The notes under the pieces: model-generated
The model's input: only the letters and a program-made list of their open reading frames with translations
The model's database searches: none
What the model was told of the DNA's origin: nothing
Program-made: the position numbers and the translations under genes
In this document: one piece after another, positions 41,343 to 53,995 of the stretch
Position numbering within the stretch: position 1 is the stretch's first letter
Layout: every line of letters begins with the position of its first letter
Assembly (NCBI RefSeq): GCF_001277175.1
Contig: NZ_CP012257.1
Coordinates: 620,001 to 684,000, forward strand
Direction: 5' to 3'
From: Cronobacter universalis NCTC 9529
GTDB lineage: Bacteria; Pseudomonadota; Gammaproteobacteria; Enterobacterales; Enterobacteriaceae
DNA: 64,000 bases

Positions 41343-41358
41343 TGTTAGAATTTTAACA
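41343..41358 (+). promoter_or_regulatory. DeoR operator of the deo operon
   Basis: TGTTAGAATTTTAACA matches the E. coli DeoR palindrome TGTTAGAATTCTAACA at 15 of 16 positions. TAGAAT within it can serve as the -10 box, so DeoR would block the promoter directly. Confidence 0.88.
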
Positions 41359-41490
41359 TTGATGGCAATGATGTGCGGTGAGAAGGATCTCAGCGTGACG
41401 GCGGACGACGCAGCTCTTCTTCATGGAACCACGACCGCTCCAACGTGTTGAGTTTCTCATCCGAGATACATTTTTTTGTTGGAGAAAGTT

Positions 41491-42270
41491 ATGACCGATT
41501 TAACCCAAAGCAGCCTGCGCGCGCTGCAACTGATGGACCTCACCACCCTGAATGACGACGACACCAATGAAAAAGTGATCGCCTTATGTCATCAGGCCAA
41601 AACCCCGGTGGGCAACACCGCCGCGGTCTGCATCTACCCGCGCTTTATCCCGATCGCCCGTAAAACGCTGAACGCGCAGGGTACGCCGGATATCCGTATC
41701 GCCACTGTCACTAACTTCCCGCACGGCAACGACGATATCGACATCGCGCTGGCGGAAACCCGCGCGGCGATTGCCTATGGCGCAGACGAAGTGGACGTGG
41801 TTTTCCCGTACCGCGCGCTGATGGCGGGCAACGAGCAGGTCGGCTTTGACCTGGTGAAAGCCTGTAAAGACGCCTGCGCGGCGGCCAACGTATTGCTGAA
41901 AGTGATTATCGAAACCGGCGAGCTGAAAGAAGAAGCCCTGATCCGCAAGGCGTCTGAAATCTCTATCAAAGCGGGTGCCGATTTCATCAAAACCTCAACC
42001 GGGAAAGTGCCGGTGAACGCGACGCCGGAAAGCGCCCGCATCATGCTGGAAGTGATCCGCGATATGGGCGTGGCGGAAACCGTGGGCTTTAAACCGGCAG
42101 GCGGCGTGCGCACGGCGGAAGACGCGGCCAAATATCTGGCGGTGGCGGATGAACTACTGGGCGCTGACTGGGCCGATGCCCGTCACTACCGCTTTGGCGC
42201 CTCCAGCCTGCTGGCGAGCCTGCTCCAGGCGCTCGGCCACGGCGACGGCAAAAGCGCCAGCAGCTACTAA
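41491..42270 (+). CDS. deoC: Deoxyribose-phosphate aldolase
   Basis: 259 residues from ATG 41491 behind GGAGAAAG; an ATG five codons upstream is ignored. Class I aldolase with Schiff-base Lys in FIKTSTGK, the second Lys in GFKPAGG and Asp in DEVDVVFP (E. coli K167, K201, D102). It splits deoxyribose-5-phosphate to acetaldehyde and glyceraldehyde-3-phosphate. First gene of deoCABD. Confidence 0.97.
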   Translation: MTDLTQSSLRALQLMDLTTLNDDDTNEKVIALCHQAKTPVGNTAAVCIYPRFIPIARKTLNAQGTPDIRIATVTNFPHGNDDIDIALAETRAAIAYGADEVDVVFPYRALMAGNEQVGFDLVKACKDACAAANVLLKVIIETGELKEEALIRKASEISIKAGADFIKTSTGKVPVNATPESARIMLEVIRDMGVAETVGFKPAGGVRTAEDAAKYLAVADELLGADWADARHYRFGASSLLASLLQALGHGDGKSASSY

Positions 42271-42371
42271 GCCACGTTGTGCCTGATGGCGCTTTGCCAT
42301 CAGGCCAACCGATTCACCAGGCGGGGCTTCGCGCCATCCGCCATCGTTCTTCCTTATTCACGGGGGGTACC

Positions 42372-44970
<2,599 letters not shown>

Positions 44971-45044
44971 CTGACCCTGGTCAGTTTGCAGGCCGGGTGT
45001 GCCGCCGCCGCCCGGCAACATAAAAAACTAAAAAGGAAACAGAG

Positions 45045-45764
45045 ATGGCAACCCCACATATTAACGCTGAGATGGGCGATTTCGCGGACGTTGTGCTGAT
45101 GCCGGGCGACCCGCTGCGTGCGAAACACATTGCAGAAACCTTCCTGGAAGACGTGCGCGAAGTGAACAACGTGCGCGGCATGCTGGGTTTCACCGGGACT
45201 TACAAAGGCCGTAAAATTTCCGTTATGGGCCACGGCATGGGTATCCCGTCCTGCTCTATTTATACCAAAGAGCTGATCACCGATTTCGGCGTGAAGAAAA
45301 TCATCCGCGTCGGCTCCTGCGGCGCGGTGCGCGCGGACGTTAAGCTGCGCGATGTGGTTATCGGCATGGGCGCGTGCACCGATTCCAAAGTGAACCGCCT
45401 GCGTTTCAAAGATCACGATTTCGCGGCGATCGCGGATTTCGACATGGTGCGTAACGCGGTAGACGCGGCGAAAGCGCTGGGCGTGGAAGCGCGCGTAGGT
45501 AACATCTTCTCCGCAGACCTGTTCTATACGCCGGACCCGTCAATGTTCGACGTGATGGAGAAATACGGCATCCTGGGCGTGGAAATGGAAGCGGCAGGCA
45601 TCTACGGCGTGGCGGCGGAATTCGGCGCGAAAGCGCTGACCATCTGCACCGTGTCCGACCATATCCGTACCCACGAGCAGACCACCGCGGCAGAGCGTCA
45701 GACCACGTTTAACGACATGATCAAGATTGCGCTGGAATCCGTGCTGCTGGGCGATAAAGAGTAA
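45045..45764 (+). CDS. deoD: Purine nucleoside phosphorylase
   Basis: 239 residues, the same as E. coli. Family signature [15 protein letters not shown], catalytic VEMEAAG and VSDHIRTHE. Phosphorolysis of purine (deoxy)nucleosides. Last gene of the operon, with a terminator 27 bases after its stop. Confidence 0.98.
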   Translation: MATPHINAEMGDFADVVLMPGDPLRAKHIAETFLEDVREVNNVRGMLGFTGTYKGRKISVMGHGMGIPSCSIYTKELITDFGVKKIIRVGSCGAVRADVKLRDVVIGMGACTDSKVNRLRFKDHDFAAIADFDMVRNAVDAAKALGVEARVGNIFSADLFYTPDPSMFDVMEKYGILGVEMEAAGIYGVAAEFGAKALTICTVSDHIRTHEQTTAAERQTTFNDMIKIALESVLLGDKE

Positions 45765-45790
45765 GTTTTCGCGTGTTTAAAGTGAAAGAA

Positions 45791-45815
45791 AAGGGCGCTG
45801 CGGCGCCCTTTTTTA
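45791..45815 (+). terminator. Intrinsic terminator after deoD
   Basis: Perfect 8-bp stem AAGGGCGC/GCGCCCTT with loop TGCG and a T-run. Confidence 0.92.
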
Positions 45816-45840
45816 TTGGGCGGGAAAATGCAAAGGAAAC

Positions 45841-45919
45841 GGCGGGTGCGCTGTGCTTACACGCCCTACGCACGGAAAGGCTATGTTTTGTAGGGTGGGT
45901 AAGCGCAGCGCACCCACCA
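45841..45919. repeat. Single copy of the palindromic repeat family near lplA
   Basis: Two arms, GGCGGGTGCGCTGTGCTTAC... and the inverted GTAGGGTGGGTAAGCGCAGC..., face each other over ~79 bases between the convergent deoD and lplA ends. The arms are the same sequence as those of the 51475-51960 array. Confidence 0.82.
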
Positions 45920-45927
45920 GTGTTGAC

Positions 45928-46944
45928 TTAACGCACCGCCTGCGCCATCCACGCGCCCACTTCGCGCAATTCCGCGGCCTGGGCGGGAAACTCACTCACT
46001 AACGCCTCGCAGGCCTCCTGCAACGCGCCGGCCTGATACACGCAGCCCTGTAGCCGGGCCGCCAGCGCCTCCAGCGGCGCCGGGTTCAGGCTGTCGGTAA
46101 AAAGCTGCGTGCGGGTGATATGCCCCTTTTCCACGTCGAAATGCAGCTCCACGCCGCCCCAGACAAACCGTTCATCCAGCTGATGCGTAAAGGCGGGCGC
46201 CTGACCGAAATTCCACTCCCAGCTGCTCTGGCGGGCGAACGTGTCGGCAAAGCCGGGCAGATCCGGGAACGCGTCGGGGGAAATCACCTCGGCGGCCACC
46301 CGCTCGCCGTAATACGTGAAAAACGCCTCCGTCACGGCCTCGCAGATCTGCGCATGTGTCACGCCGGGTTTGAGATCGTGAATATTGGCGACGCGCCCGC
46401 GCACGGAGGTGATCCCCTTCGCCTGGAGCTTTTTCTTATCGGGGTTCAGGTAATTCGCGAGCCGGCTTAAATCGGCGTTCAGCAAGAGCGTGCCGTGGTG
46501 AAAACCGCGATCCACCGTCTCGCGGTAGGCGGAGCCGGAAATTTTACGCGGCCCTTCGGCGGTGTCCACCACCAGATCGTTGCGCCCGGAGGCCGACGCC
46601 GGAATGCCAAGCTGCGCCAGCGCGTTAATCACAATCGCGGTCGAGACGCTTTTGTCATACTCCGGTTTGCCCGCCATAAAGGTAAAACAGGTATTGCCGA
46701 GATCGTGGAACACCGCGCCGCCGCCGCTGCTGCGCCGCGCCAGACGCACGTTATCTTCCTCCATCCGGCGCGTGTTGCACTCTTTCCACGGGTTCTGCGC
46801 CCGGCCAATCACGACGGTATCGGCGTTGCGCCAGAGGAACAGCACGCGCTGGGTGGCAGGCATCTGGCGGAAGATGCACTCTTCCACCGCCAGGTTAAAC
46901 CAGGGATCGTAAGAATCGGAAATAAGCAGGCGTAAAGAGGACAC
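45928..46944 (-). CDS. lplA: Lipoate-protein ligase A
   Basis: 338 residues. Lipoate/lipoyladenylate site motifs [18 protein letters not shown] and the Lys-containing [10 protein letters not shown] are present; the C-terminal accessory domain is complete. It activates free lipoate and attaches it to E2 and GcvH proteins. E. coli yjjJ, between deoD and lplA, is absent. Confidence 0.95.
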   Translation of the reverse strand: MSSLRLLISDSYDPWFNLAVEECIFRQMPATQRVLFLWRNADTVVIGRAQNPWKECNTRRMEEDNVRLARRSSGGGAVFHDLGNTCFTFMAGKPEYDKSVSTAIVINALAQLGIPASASGRNDLVVDTAEGPRKISGSAYRETVDRGFHHGTLLLNADLSRLANYLNPDKKKLQAKGITSVRGRVANIHDLKPGVTHAQICEAVTEAFFTYYGERVAAEVISPDAFPDLPGFADTFARQSSWEWNFGQAPAFTHQLDERFVWGGVELHFDVEKGHITRTQLFTDSLNPAPLEALAARLQGCVYQAGALQEACEALVSEFPAQAAELREVGAWMAQAVR

Positions 46945-46992
46945 AGGCGTTTTCCCTAAAGCATTGAAGAACGCCCATTATACCACGCGGCG

Positions 46993-47655
46993 TCAGGCGC
47001 GTTTGTCGTCCGCGGGCGTCTCAGGCTCGCTCTCTTCTTCCGGCACCGATCTGCTGGCGGTGAGCAGGAACGGCGACTGCTGCCAGCGCGTGCGTTTGCC
47101 CTGAAGCAGCGTGCGGGTCAGCACGATGCCGATGGCGAGCGCCAGTAACATCATCAGACGCAGAATATTAGTGGTGTTATCCACCTGGCGCGCTTCGGTC
47201 GGCAGGCTGTGGGTGTCGAGCGTGAGCCGCAGGTAGCCCACCGGGCCGCTCTTATCCTGCACCGGCTGAACAATCTGCTGGTTAAAGTAGCTGCCCGCTT
47301 TTTTGCCGTCGAGCGCCAGCCGGTCGCGCACGTTGACGCTCTCGCCCGCGCGGGCGATCAGTTCGCCCTGCTGGTCATAGACGCTGGCGTCCAGAATGCG
47401 GCTTTCGTCGGTCAGTTGATTCAGAATGGCCGCGACGCGTTTTTCATCCGGGTTTTCGCCCTTAATCAGCGGCGCGAGACTGTAGCTGACCTGGCGGGCC
47501 AGCGTGCGGGCGAGCTCTTCCATCTGGATATTGCGCGACTGCTGATGGCTCTGGCTAAACCAGGACGCGCCCTGCATCAGCGCCACCAGCAGCGCCAGAC
47601 AGATAAGTACAATCACTGCGCGATGCAGCCGAAATTTGAGTTTTGCCCGGGCCAT
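46993..47655 (-). CDS. ytjB: Membrane protein YtjB (Smp)
   Basis: 220 residues. Helix at 12-32 and another near 163-183 flank a periplasmic domain (about 35-160), leaving a charged cytoplasmic tail rich in Glu/Pro. The N-terminal MARAKLKFRLHRAVIVLICL matches E. coli Smp. Divergent from serB. Function not well defined. Confidence 0.9.
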   Translation of the reverse strand: MARAKLKFRLHRAVIVLICLALLVALMQGASWFSQSHQQSRNIQMEELARTLARQVSYSLAPLIKGENPDEKRVAAILNQLTDESRILDASVYDQQGELIARAGESVNVRDRLALDGKKAGSYFNQQIVQPVQDKSGPVGYLRLTLDTHSLPTEARQVDNTTNILRLMMLLALAIGIVLTRTLLQGKRTRWQQSPFLLTASRSVPEEESEPETPADDKRA

Positions 47656-47761
47656 AAAGTACCTGCTTAAATTTTGAAGCTTAATGTTGCCAGAAGCGCC
47701 GCAGACAAGGTAGCCTCATGCGTTGTTTTGTCCCGCCCCGATACTATTTACAGGAGCCTGA

Positions 47762-48733
47762 ATGCCGAACAGTCTTACCTGGTGCGACCTGCCAAACGAA
47801 GTCTCCCTCTGGCCTGGATTGCCCCTTTCTTTAAGCGGTGATGAAGTCATGCCGCTGGATTATCACGCTGGCCATAGCGGCTGGCTCCTGTACGGACGGG
47901 GTTTAAATAAGCAAAGTCTGACCCAATATCAGCACAAACTCGGCGCGGCGATGGTTATCGTTAACGCGTGGTGCGTGGAAGATTATCAGGTGATCCGCCT
48001 TGCGGGCTCGCTGACCCCGCGCGCGACGCGTCTGGCGCATGATTCGGGTTTAGACGTCGCGCCGCTCGGCAAAATTCCGCATCTGAAAACGCCGGGCCTG
48101 CTGGTGATGGATATGGATTCCACCGCTATCCAGATTGAATGCATCGATGAGATCGCGAAACTTGCCGGTACGGGCGATGAAGTGGCGGACGTCACCGAGC
48201 GCGCCATGCGCGGCGAGCTGGATTTCGCGGCCAGCCTGAAAGCGCGCGTCGGCACGCTGAAGGGCGCGAGCGCCGATATCCTGCACCAGGTGCGCGACGC
48301 GCTCCCGTTAATGCCAGGCCTCACCTCGCTGGTGCTTAAGCTGCATGCCCTGGGCTGGAAAGTGGCGATCGCCTCCGGCGGTTTCACCTTCTTCGCGCAA
48401 TATTTGCAGGACAAACTGCACCTGGACGATGTGGTCGCCAATGAACTGGCGGTGGAAAACGGCGTCTTTACCGGTGAAGTGACCGGCCAGATCGTCGACG
48501 CGCAGTTTAAGGCGCAGACCTTGCAACGCCTTGCTGAAAAATATGAGATCCCGACGGGCCAGACCGTCGCGATTGGCGATGGCGCCAACGACCTGCCGAT
48601 GATCCAGACGGCGGGGCTGGGTATCGCCTATCACGCTAAACCGAAAGTGAATGAAAAGACGGAAATCACTATCCGTCACGCTGACCTGATGGGGGTTTTC
48701 TGTATCCTTTCGGGCAGCCTTAACCAGAAATAA
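47762..48733 (+). CDS. serB: Phosphoserine phosphatase
   Basis: 323 residues. An N-terminal regulatory domain precedes the HAD domain: DMDST at 117-121 (nucleophile Asp117), the SGGFTFF motif, and GDGANDLPM. Last step of serine biosynthesis. radA follows by 11 bases. Confidence 0.96.
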   Translation: MPNSLTWCDLPNEVSLWPGLPLSLSGDEVMPLDYHAGHSGWLLYGRGLNKQSLTQYQHKLGAAMVIVNAWCVEDYQVIRLAGSLTPRATRLAHDSGLDVAPLGKIPHLKTPGLLVMDMDSTAIQIECIDEIAKLAGTGDEVADVTERAMRGELDFAASLKARVGTLKGASADILHQVRDALPLMPGLTSLVLKLHALGWKVAIASGGFTFFAQYLQDKLHLDDVVANELAVENGVFTGEVTGQIVDAQFKAQTLQRLAEKYEIPTGQTVAIGDGANDLPMIQTAGLGIAYHAKPKVNEKTEITIRHADLMGVFCILSGSLNQK

Positions 48734-48744
48734 AGAGGTAAAAG

Positions 48745-50127
48745 GTGGCGAAAGCTCCAAAACGCGCATTTGTCTGTAACGAGTGTGGTGCGGATTATCC
48801 GCGCTGGCAGGGGCAGTGCAGCGCCTGTCATGCCTGGAATACCATCACGGAAGTGCGCCTCGCCGCCTCGCCGCAAGCGGCGCGCAATGAACGGCTCTCC
48901 GGCTACGCGGGCAACGCGGGCGTGGCCAAAGTCCAGAAACTGTCGGAAATCAGCCTTGAGGAGCTGCCGCGCTTCTCCACCGGCTTTAAAGAGTTCGACC
49001 GGGTGCTCGGCGGCGGCGTGGTGCCGGGCAGCGCCATTCTGATTGGCGGCAACCCCGGCGCCGGGAAATCGACGCTGCTGCTGCAAACGCTCTGCAAGCT
49101 CGGGGAGCAGATGAAAACGCTCTACGTCACAGGCGAGGAGTCGCTGCAACAGGTGGCGATGCGCGCGCATCGTCTCGGCCTGCCTACCGCTAATCTCAAC
49201 ATGCTTTCGGAAACCAGCATTGAGCAGATCTGCCTTATCGCGGAAGAAGAGCAGCCGAAACTGATGGTGATCGACTCCATTCAGGTGATGCACATGGCTG
49301 ACGTGCAGTCGTCGCCGGGCAGCGTCGCGCAGGTGCGAGAAACCGCCGCCTATCTGACGCGCTTTGCGAAAACGCGCGGCGTGGCGATTGTAATGGTGGG
49401 GCATGTGACCAAAGACGGTTCGCTGGCGGGCCCGAAAGTACTCGAGCACTGTATCGACTGTTCCGTCCTGCTGGACGGCGACGCCGATTCCCGTTTCCGC
49501 ACGCTGCGCAGCCATAAAAACCGTTTCGGCGCGGTCAATGAGCTCGGCGTCTTCGCCATGACGGAGCAGGGGCTGCGCGAAGTCAGCAACCCGTCGGCGA
49601 TTTTCTTAAGCCGTGGCGATGAAGTGACCTCCGGCAGCTCGGTGATGGTGGTCTGGGAAGGGACGCGCCCGCTGCTGGTGGAGATCCAGGCGCTGGTGGA
49701 CCATTCGATGATGGCGAACCCGCGGCGCGTGGCGGTGGGCCTTGAGCAGAACCGTCTCGCTATCCTGCTCGCCGTGCTGCACCGTCACGGCGGCCTGCAA
49801 ATGGCGGATCAGGATGTGTTCGTCAACGTGGTCGGCGGGGTGAAAGTGACTGAAACGAGCGCCGACCTGGCGCTGCTGCTGGCGATGGTGTCGAGCCTGC
49901 GCGACCGGCCGCTGCCGCAGGATCTGGTGGTATTTGGCGAAGTGGGGCTTGCGGGTGAAATTCGCCCGGTGCCGAGCGGCCAGGAGCGTATTTCCGAGGC
50001 GGCGAAGCACGGTTTCCGCCGCGCCATCGTCCCTGCCGCCAATGTGCCGAAAAAGACGCCGGAAGGCATGCAAATTTTCGGCGTGAAAAAACTGGCGGAC
50101 GCGCTGGCCGTTTTTGACGACCTATAA
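48745..50127 (+). CDS. radA: DNA repair protein RadA (Sms)
   Basis: 460 residues from GTG 48745 behind AGAGGTAAAAG, giving MAKAPKRAFVCNECG. Zinc finger Cys11, Cys14, Cys25, Cys28; RecA-like ATPase with Walker A GNPGAGKST (102-110); the RadA-specific KNRFG motif; C-terminal Lon-like domain. DNA helicase of branch migration in recombination repair. Confidence 0.97.
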   Translation: MAKAPKRAFVCNECGADYPRWQGQCSACHAWNTITEVRLAASPQAARNERLSGYAGNAGVAKVQKLSEISLEELPRFSTGFKEFDRVLGGGVVPGSAILIGGNPGAGKSTLLLQTLCKLGEQMKTLYVTGEESLQQVAMRAHRLGLPTANLNMLSETSIEQICLIAEEEQPKLMVIDSIQVMHMADVQSSPGSVAQVRETAAYLTRFAKTRGVAIVMVGHVTKDGSLAGPKVLEHCIDCSVLLDGDADSRFRTLRSHKNRFGAVNELGVFAMTEQGLREVSNPSAIFLSRGDEVTSGSSVMVVWEGTRPLLVEIQALVDHSMMANPRRVAVGLEQNRLAILLAVLHRHGGLQMADQDVFVNVVGGVKVTETSADLALLLAMVSSLRDRPLPQDLVVFGEVGLAGEIRPVPSGQERISEAAKHGFRRAIVPAANVPKKTPEGMQIFGVKKLADALAVFDDL

Positions 50128-50219
50128 TCAGTAAATCACTGTTTTCTGGCGGGTAGCGCACGGCTGGCCCGCCCTTTGTATTTTATCTGTCCGGCACGCT
50201 CATTCAGCAGGAGGCTCTT

Positions 50220-51452
50220 GTGTCATCATTCGACTATCTCAAAACCGCGATCCGTCAGAAAGGCTGCACCTTGCAGCAGGTGGCGGATGCCAGCGGCATG
50301 ACCAAGGGCTACTTAAGCCAGCTTCTCAACGCCAAAATCAAAAGCCCGAGCGCGCAAAAGCTTGAAGCGCTGCACCGTTTTCTGGGGCTGGAGTTTCCAC
50401 GCCGCCAGAAGCGCGTCGGCGTCGTCTTCGGCAAGTTTTACCCGCTGCATACCGGCCATATCTATCTGATCCAGCGCGCCTGTAGCCAGGTCGATGAACT
50501 GCACATCATCATGGGCTATGACGAAAAGCGCGACCGCACGCTGTTTGAAGAGAGCGCGATGTCGCAGCAGCCGACCATCAGCGACCGTCTGCGCTGGCTG
50601 TTGCAGACCTTTAAATACCAGAAAAACATCCGCATTCACGCCTTTAATGAAGAGGGCATGGAGCCGTATCCGCACGGCTGGGACGTCTGGAGCGAAGGCA
50701 TCAAAGCGTTTATGGAGGAGAAGGGGATCGAGCCGGATTCTATCTATACCTCCGAAGAGGCCGACGCGCCGCAGTACCGCGAACATCTCGGCATCGAGAC
50801 CGTGATTATCGACCCGAAACGCACCTTTATGAATATCAGCGGCGCGCAGATCCGCGCGAATCCGTTCCGCTACTGGGAGTACATCCCGACCGAAGTGAAG
50901 CCGTTCTTTGTGCGTACGGTGGCGATTCTGGGCGGCGAGTCGAGCGGGAAATCGATGCTGGTGAATAAGCTCGCCAATATTTTCAATACGACGAGCGCCT
51001 GGGAATATGGCCGCGATTATGTGTTTTCTCATCTCGGCGGCGACGAGATGGCGCTGCAATATTCCGATTACGACAAGATCGCGCTCGGTCACGCACAATA
51101 TATTGATTTCGCGGTGAAATATGCCAATAAAGTGGCGTTTATCGACACCGATTTTGTGACCACGCAGGCGTTTTGCAAGAAGTATGAAGGGCGCGAGCAC
51201 CCGTTTGTGCAGGCGCTGGTGGATGAATACCGCTTCGACCTGGTGATCCTGCTGGAAAACAATACGCCGTGGGTGGCGGACGGGTTGCGAAGCCTCGGCA
51301 GTTCGGTGGATCGCAAAGAGTTTCAGTCGCTGCTGGTATCGATGCTGGAAGAGAACAATATTGAGTATGTGCATGTCGAGGAGCCGGATTACGACTCGCG
51401 TTTTCTGCGCTGCGTGGAGCTGGTGAAACAGCTGATGGGCGAGCAGGCGTAG
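50220..51452 (+). CDS. nadR: NadR: NAD repressor, NMN adenylyltransferase and ribosylnicotinamide kinase
   Basis: 410 residues from GTG 50220. Helix-turn-helix (LQQVADASGMTKGYLSQLL), NMN adenylyltransferase with GKFYPLHTGH (71-80) and SGAQIR, then the kinase P-loop GGESSGKS. The residue after the P-loop Ser is Met where E. coli has Thr; the essential Lys-Ser are kept. Represses NAD genes and salvages nicotinamide riboside. In E. coli ettA follows; here the synteny ends and the repeat array begins. Confidence 0.96.
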   Translation: MSSFDYLKTAIRQKGCTLQQVADASGMTKGYLSQLLNAKIKSPSAQKLEALHRFLGLEFPRRQKRVGVVFGKFYPLHTGHIYLIQRACSQVDELHIIMGYDEKRDRTLFEESAMSQQPTISDRLRWLLQTFKYQKNIRIHAFNEEGMEPYPHGWDVWSEGIKAFMEEKGIEPDSIYTSEEADAPQYREHLGIETVIIDPKRTFMNISGAQIRANPFRYWEYIPTEVKPFFVRTVAILGGESSGKSMLVNKLANIFNTTSAWEYGRDYVFSHLGGDEMALQYSDYDKIALGHAQYIDFAVKYANKVAFIDTDFVTTQAFCKKYEGREHPFVQALVDEYRFDLVILLENNTPWVADGLRSLGSSVDRKEFQSLLVSMLEENNIEYVHVEEPDYDSRFLRCVELVKQLMGEQA

Positions 51453-51474
51453 CGGGCGGTTGTTTTTAGGGGAT

Positions 51475-51960
51475 GGTGGGTGCGCTGCGCTTACCCACCC
51501 TACAAAGACGCTCACGTTCCCCGTAGGGCGGGTAAACGGCGTGCACCCGCCGAGGTTGTGAATACGCAAAGGTGAAGGTGGGTGCGCTTCGCTTACCCAC
51601 CCTACAAAGACGCTCATGTTTCCCGTAGGGCGGGTAAACGGCGTGCACCCGCCGAGGTTGTGAATACGCAAAGGTGAAGGTGGGTGCGCTTCGCTTACCC
51701 ACCCTACAAAGACGCTCATGTTTCCCGTAGGGCGGGTAAACGGCATGCACCCGCCATGTAAGGTGGAGTTCATGTAAAAAAGGTGGGTGCGCTGGGCTTA
51801 TCCACCCACAAAGACGCTCACGTTCCCCGTAGGGCGGGTAAACGGCGTGCACCCGCCGAGGTTGTGAATACGCAAAGGTGAAGGTGGGTGCGCTGCGCTT
51901 ACCCACCCACAAAGACGCTCACGTTCCCCGTAGGGCGGGTAAACGGCGTGCACCCGCCGT
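51475..51960. repeat. Array of five ~102-bp palindromic repeats
   Basis: Units start at 51475, 51577, 51679, 51782 and 51883 (periods 102, 102, 103, 101). Each unit has an arm GGTGGGTGCGCTKSGCTTA, a short GACGCTCAYGTT centre, and an inverted-type arm GTAGGGCGGGTAAACGGC followed by GTGCACCCGCC, then a linker AGGTTGTGAATACGCAAAGG. Unit 3 to 4 has a different linker. The copies are nearly identical, implying recent amplification. A related single copy is at 45841-45919. It resembles REP/BIME-type elements, not CRISPR: repeat and linker are both conserved. Confidence 0.92.
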
Positions 51961-51971
51961 GGCTGCCGGAA

Positions 51972-52973
51972 TTAAAACTCCACCACTACCTTACCGCGCA
52001 TATGCCCTTCCAGCACCTTCTCATGCGCCTTGCTGATGCTCTCAACGCTCAGGCCGTGAAGGGTCTCGCTCAGTGTACTCTCCACTTCGCCGGCATCCAG
52101 CAGCTTCGCCACTTCATTGAGGATCTCGCCCTGACGCGCCATATCGGCGGTCTGGTACATGCTGCGGGTGTACATAAACTCCCAGTGCAGCGCGGCGGAT
52201 TTCAGCTTCAGCGCATCCTGATCCAGCGGGTGCGCATTCTCCACGATGCTGCAAATATGTCCCTGCGGCGCGATAAGCTCGCTCACTGCCGCCCAGTGAC
52301 CGTCGGTGTCATTCAGGATAAAAATATAATCGACGAACTTAATCCCCTCTTTTGCGAGCTCACCCGGCAGATCGTGATAATTCACTACCAGATCGGCACC
52401 GCGATCGCGACACCACTGCGCGGAATCTTCACGCGAGGCGGTGGCGATAATTTTCACCTTGCTGTGCAGACGGGCGAACGGAATGGCCAGCGAGCCCACG
52501 CCGCCCGCGCCGCCGATAATCAGCAGCGTTTTCTCTTCCCCGGCGTCCTGAATCGCCAGACGCTCGAATAAACCTTCCCACGCGGTCAGCGCCGTTAGCG
52601 GAATAGCCGCCGCCGCGGCCCACGGGAGCGTACGAGGCTTATGCCCCACGATGCGCGAATCGATCAGCTGATGGCTGGCGTTGCTGCCAGAGCGGGTAAT
52701 ATCGCCAGCGTAATAAACTTCATCGCCGGGTTTAAAACCGCTGACCTTGCCGCCGACGGCTGTCACCACGCCGCTGGCGTCCCAGCCCAGCACGCGCGGC
52801 TCCTGCAAACCGTTTTTCTGCAGGTTTGCATGCACTTTAGTATCCACCGGGTTGATGGAAACCGCTTTGATTTCCACCAGCAGATCGTAATCGCCGGGCT
52901 GCGGCATCGGCTGGGTGATCTCAATAAAGTGTTGCGGGGCGTCCGGGTTAACGGCAATCGCTTTAACAGACAT
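51972..52973 (-). CDS. Zinc-type alcohol dehydrogenase/quinone oxidoreductase family protein
   Basis: 333 residues, MDR superfamily. GroES-like N-terminal domain (INPVDTKVHA, LGWDASGVV) and Rossmann domain with the NADPH loop IIGGAGGVGSLAIP. The Cys ligands of true zinc enzymes are not visible, so it is likely a zinc-free quinone or enone reductase. Divergent from a LysR gene that probably controls it; the pair is 116 bases apart. Confidence 0.88.
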   Translation of the reverse strand: MSVKAIAVNPDAPQHFIEITQPMPQPGDYDLLVEIKAVSINPVDTKVHANLQKNGLQEPRVLGWDASGVVTAVGGKVSGFKPGDEVYYAGDITRSGSNASHQLIDSRIVGHKPRTLPWAAAAAIPLTALTAWEGLFERLAIQDAGEEKTLLIIGGAGGVGSLAIPFARLHSKVKIIATASREDSAQWCRDRGADLVVNYHDLPGELAKEGIKFVDYIFILNDTDGHWAAVSELIAPQGHICSIVENAHPLDQDALKLKSAALHWEFMYTRSMYQTADMARQGEILNEVAKLLDAGEVESTLSETLHGLSVESISKAHEKVLEGHMRGKVVVEF

Positions 52974-53089
52974 ATCAGGTTCCTTTCAGTGTATTCAGAG
53001 AAGTATGTGTTGACTGTAGTCTATTCATGCCGGAGGAGGGTGATAAGATGGACAATCCAGAACGGCGTGTTCGTGAGAGATGAACAATC

Positions 53090-53995
53090 ATGTTTAAGCA
53101 ATTGCAGGATATGGCGCTTTTCGCGCTGGTCGCGGAGACGGGCAGCTTCACGGCGGCGGCGCAGAAGGCGGGGCTGCCGAAGTCCAGCGTCAGCCAGCGC
53201 ATCAGCCAGCTTGAGGCGCATGTCGGGCTGCGGCTGCTTAATCGCACCACGCGCAAGCTCAGCCTGACGTTTGCGGGCGAGCACTATCTGGTGCACTGCC
53301 GTGAAATGCTGGATGCCAGCGAACGCGCCGATCTCGCCGTGCAGCGCCTGCGCGACAACCCCAGCGGCAGGCTGCGCATCACCAGCCCGGCAGGCATCGG
53401 CGCGACGCTGCTGGCGCGCATGAACGCTGAATTTCTCGCGAAATACCCGGATATCACACTGGAGGTGTTTATCTCCGATGACGTGCGGGATCTCGTTATG
53501 GAAGGGTTTGACGTGGCGCTGCGCACCGGTAAACCGCAGGATTCCTCGCTGATTGGCCGCAAGATCGGCCACTGCCCGCGTTATTTGCTCGCTTCGCCAG
53601 CCTATCTGGCGCAGCACCCGACGCTGACGCACCCGGCGCAGCTGGCGGATCACCGCGTGATTATTCATCGCGCCTGGGCGGAGTGGCTGCTCCAGCGCGA
53701 CCGCGAGCTTTACCGCTGCCATCTGAATCAGATGCACCAGACCGATAATCTCCTTTACGCCCGCGAAAGCGCGCTGGCCGGTGCCGGGATCACGCTGCTG
53801 CCCGCTTTTCTGCTTGATGATTCGCTGACACAAGGCGCGCTGGTCAGTGTCCTGCCGGAGTGGACCGTTACGGGCAACGATCTTTATCTGGTATATCCTG
53901 GGCGCAAACTCAACGCCCCCGCGCTGGTCAGCTATATCAACTTTGCACTGGAGTACGAAGGAGTGACTCAGTATTACGATAAATTATCAGTTTGA
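53090..53995 (+). CDS. LysR-family transcription regulator
   Basis: 301 residues. N-terminal winged helix (FTAAAQKAGLPKSSVSQRISQLE) and LysR substrate-binding domain. Of the group that regulates a divergent oxidoreductase, as here. The effector is unknown. Confidence 0.9.
   Translation: MFKQLQDMALFALVAETGSFTAAAQKAGLPKSSVSQRISQLEAHVGLRLLNRTTRKLSLTFAGEHYLVHCREMLDASERADLAVQRLRDNPSGRLRITSPAGIGATLLARMNAEFLAKYPDITLEVFISDDVRDLVMEGFDVALRTGKPQDSSLIGRKIGHCPRYLLASPAYLAQHPTLTHPAQLADHRVIIHRAWAEWLLQRDRELYRCHLNQMHQTDNLLYARESALAGAGITLLPAFLLDDSLTQGALVSVLPEWTVTGNDLYLVYPGRKLNAPALVSYINFALEYEGVTQYYDKLSV

Noticed and set aside
50313..51912. Long minus-strand open frames running through the repeat array
   Set aside because: The repeat period of 102 is a multiple of three, so an open frame repeats itself. 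The translation is a repeated low-complexity peptide and the rest is antisense to nadR; no ribosome site.
51475..51960. CRISPR array
   Set aside because: Both the repeat and the linker are conserved, the units are ~102 bases with internal palindromes, and no cas gene is near.
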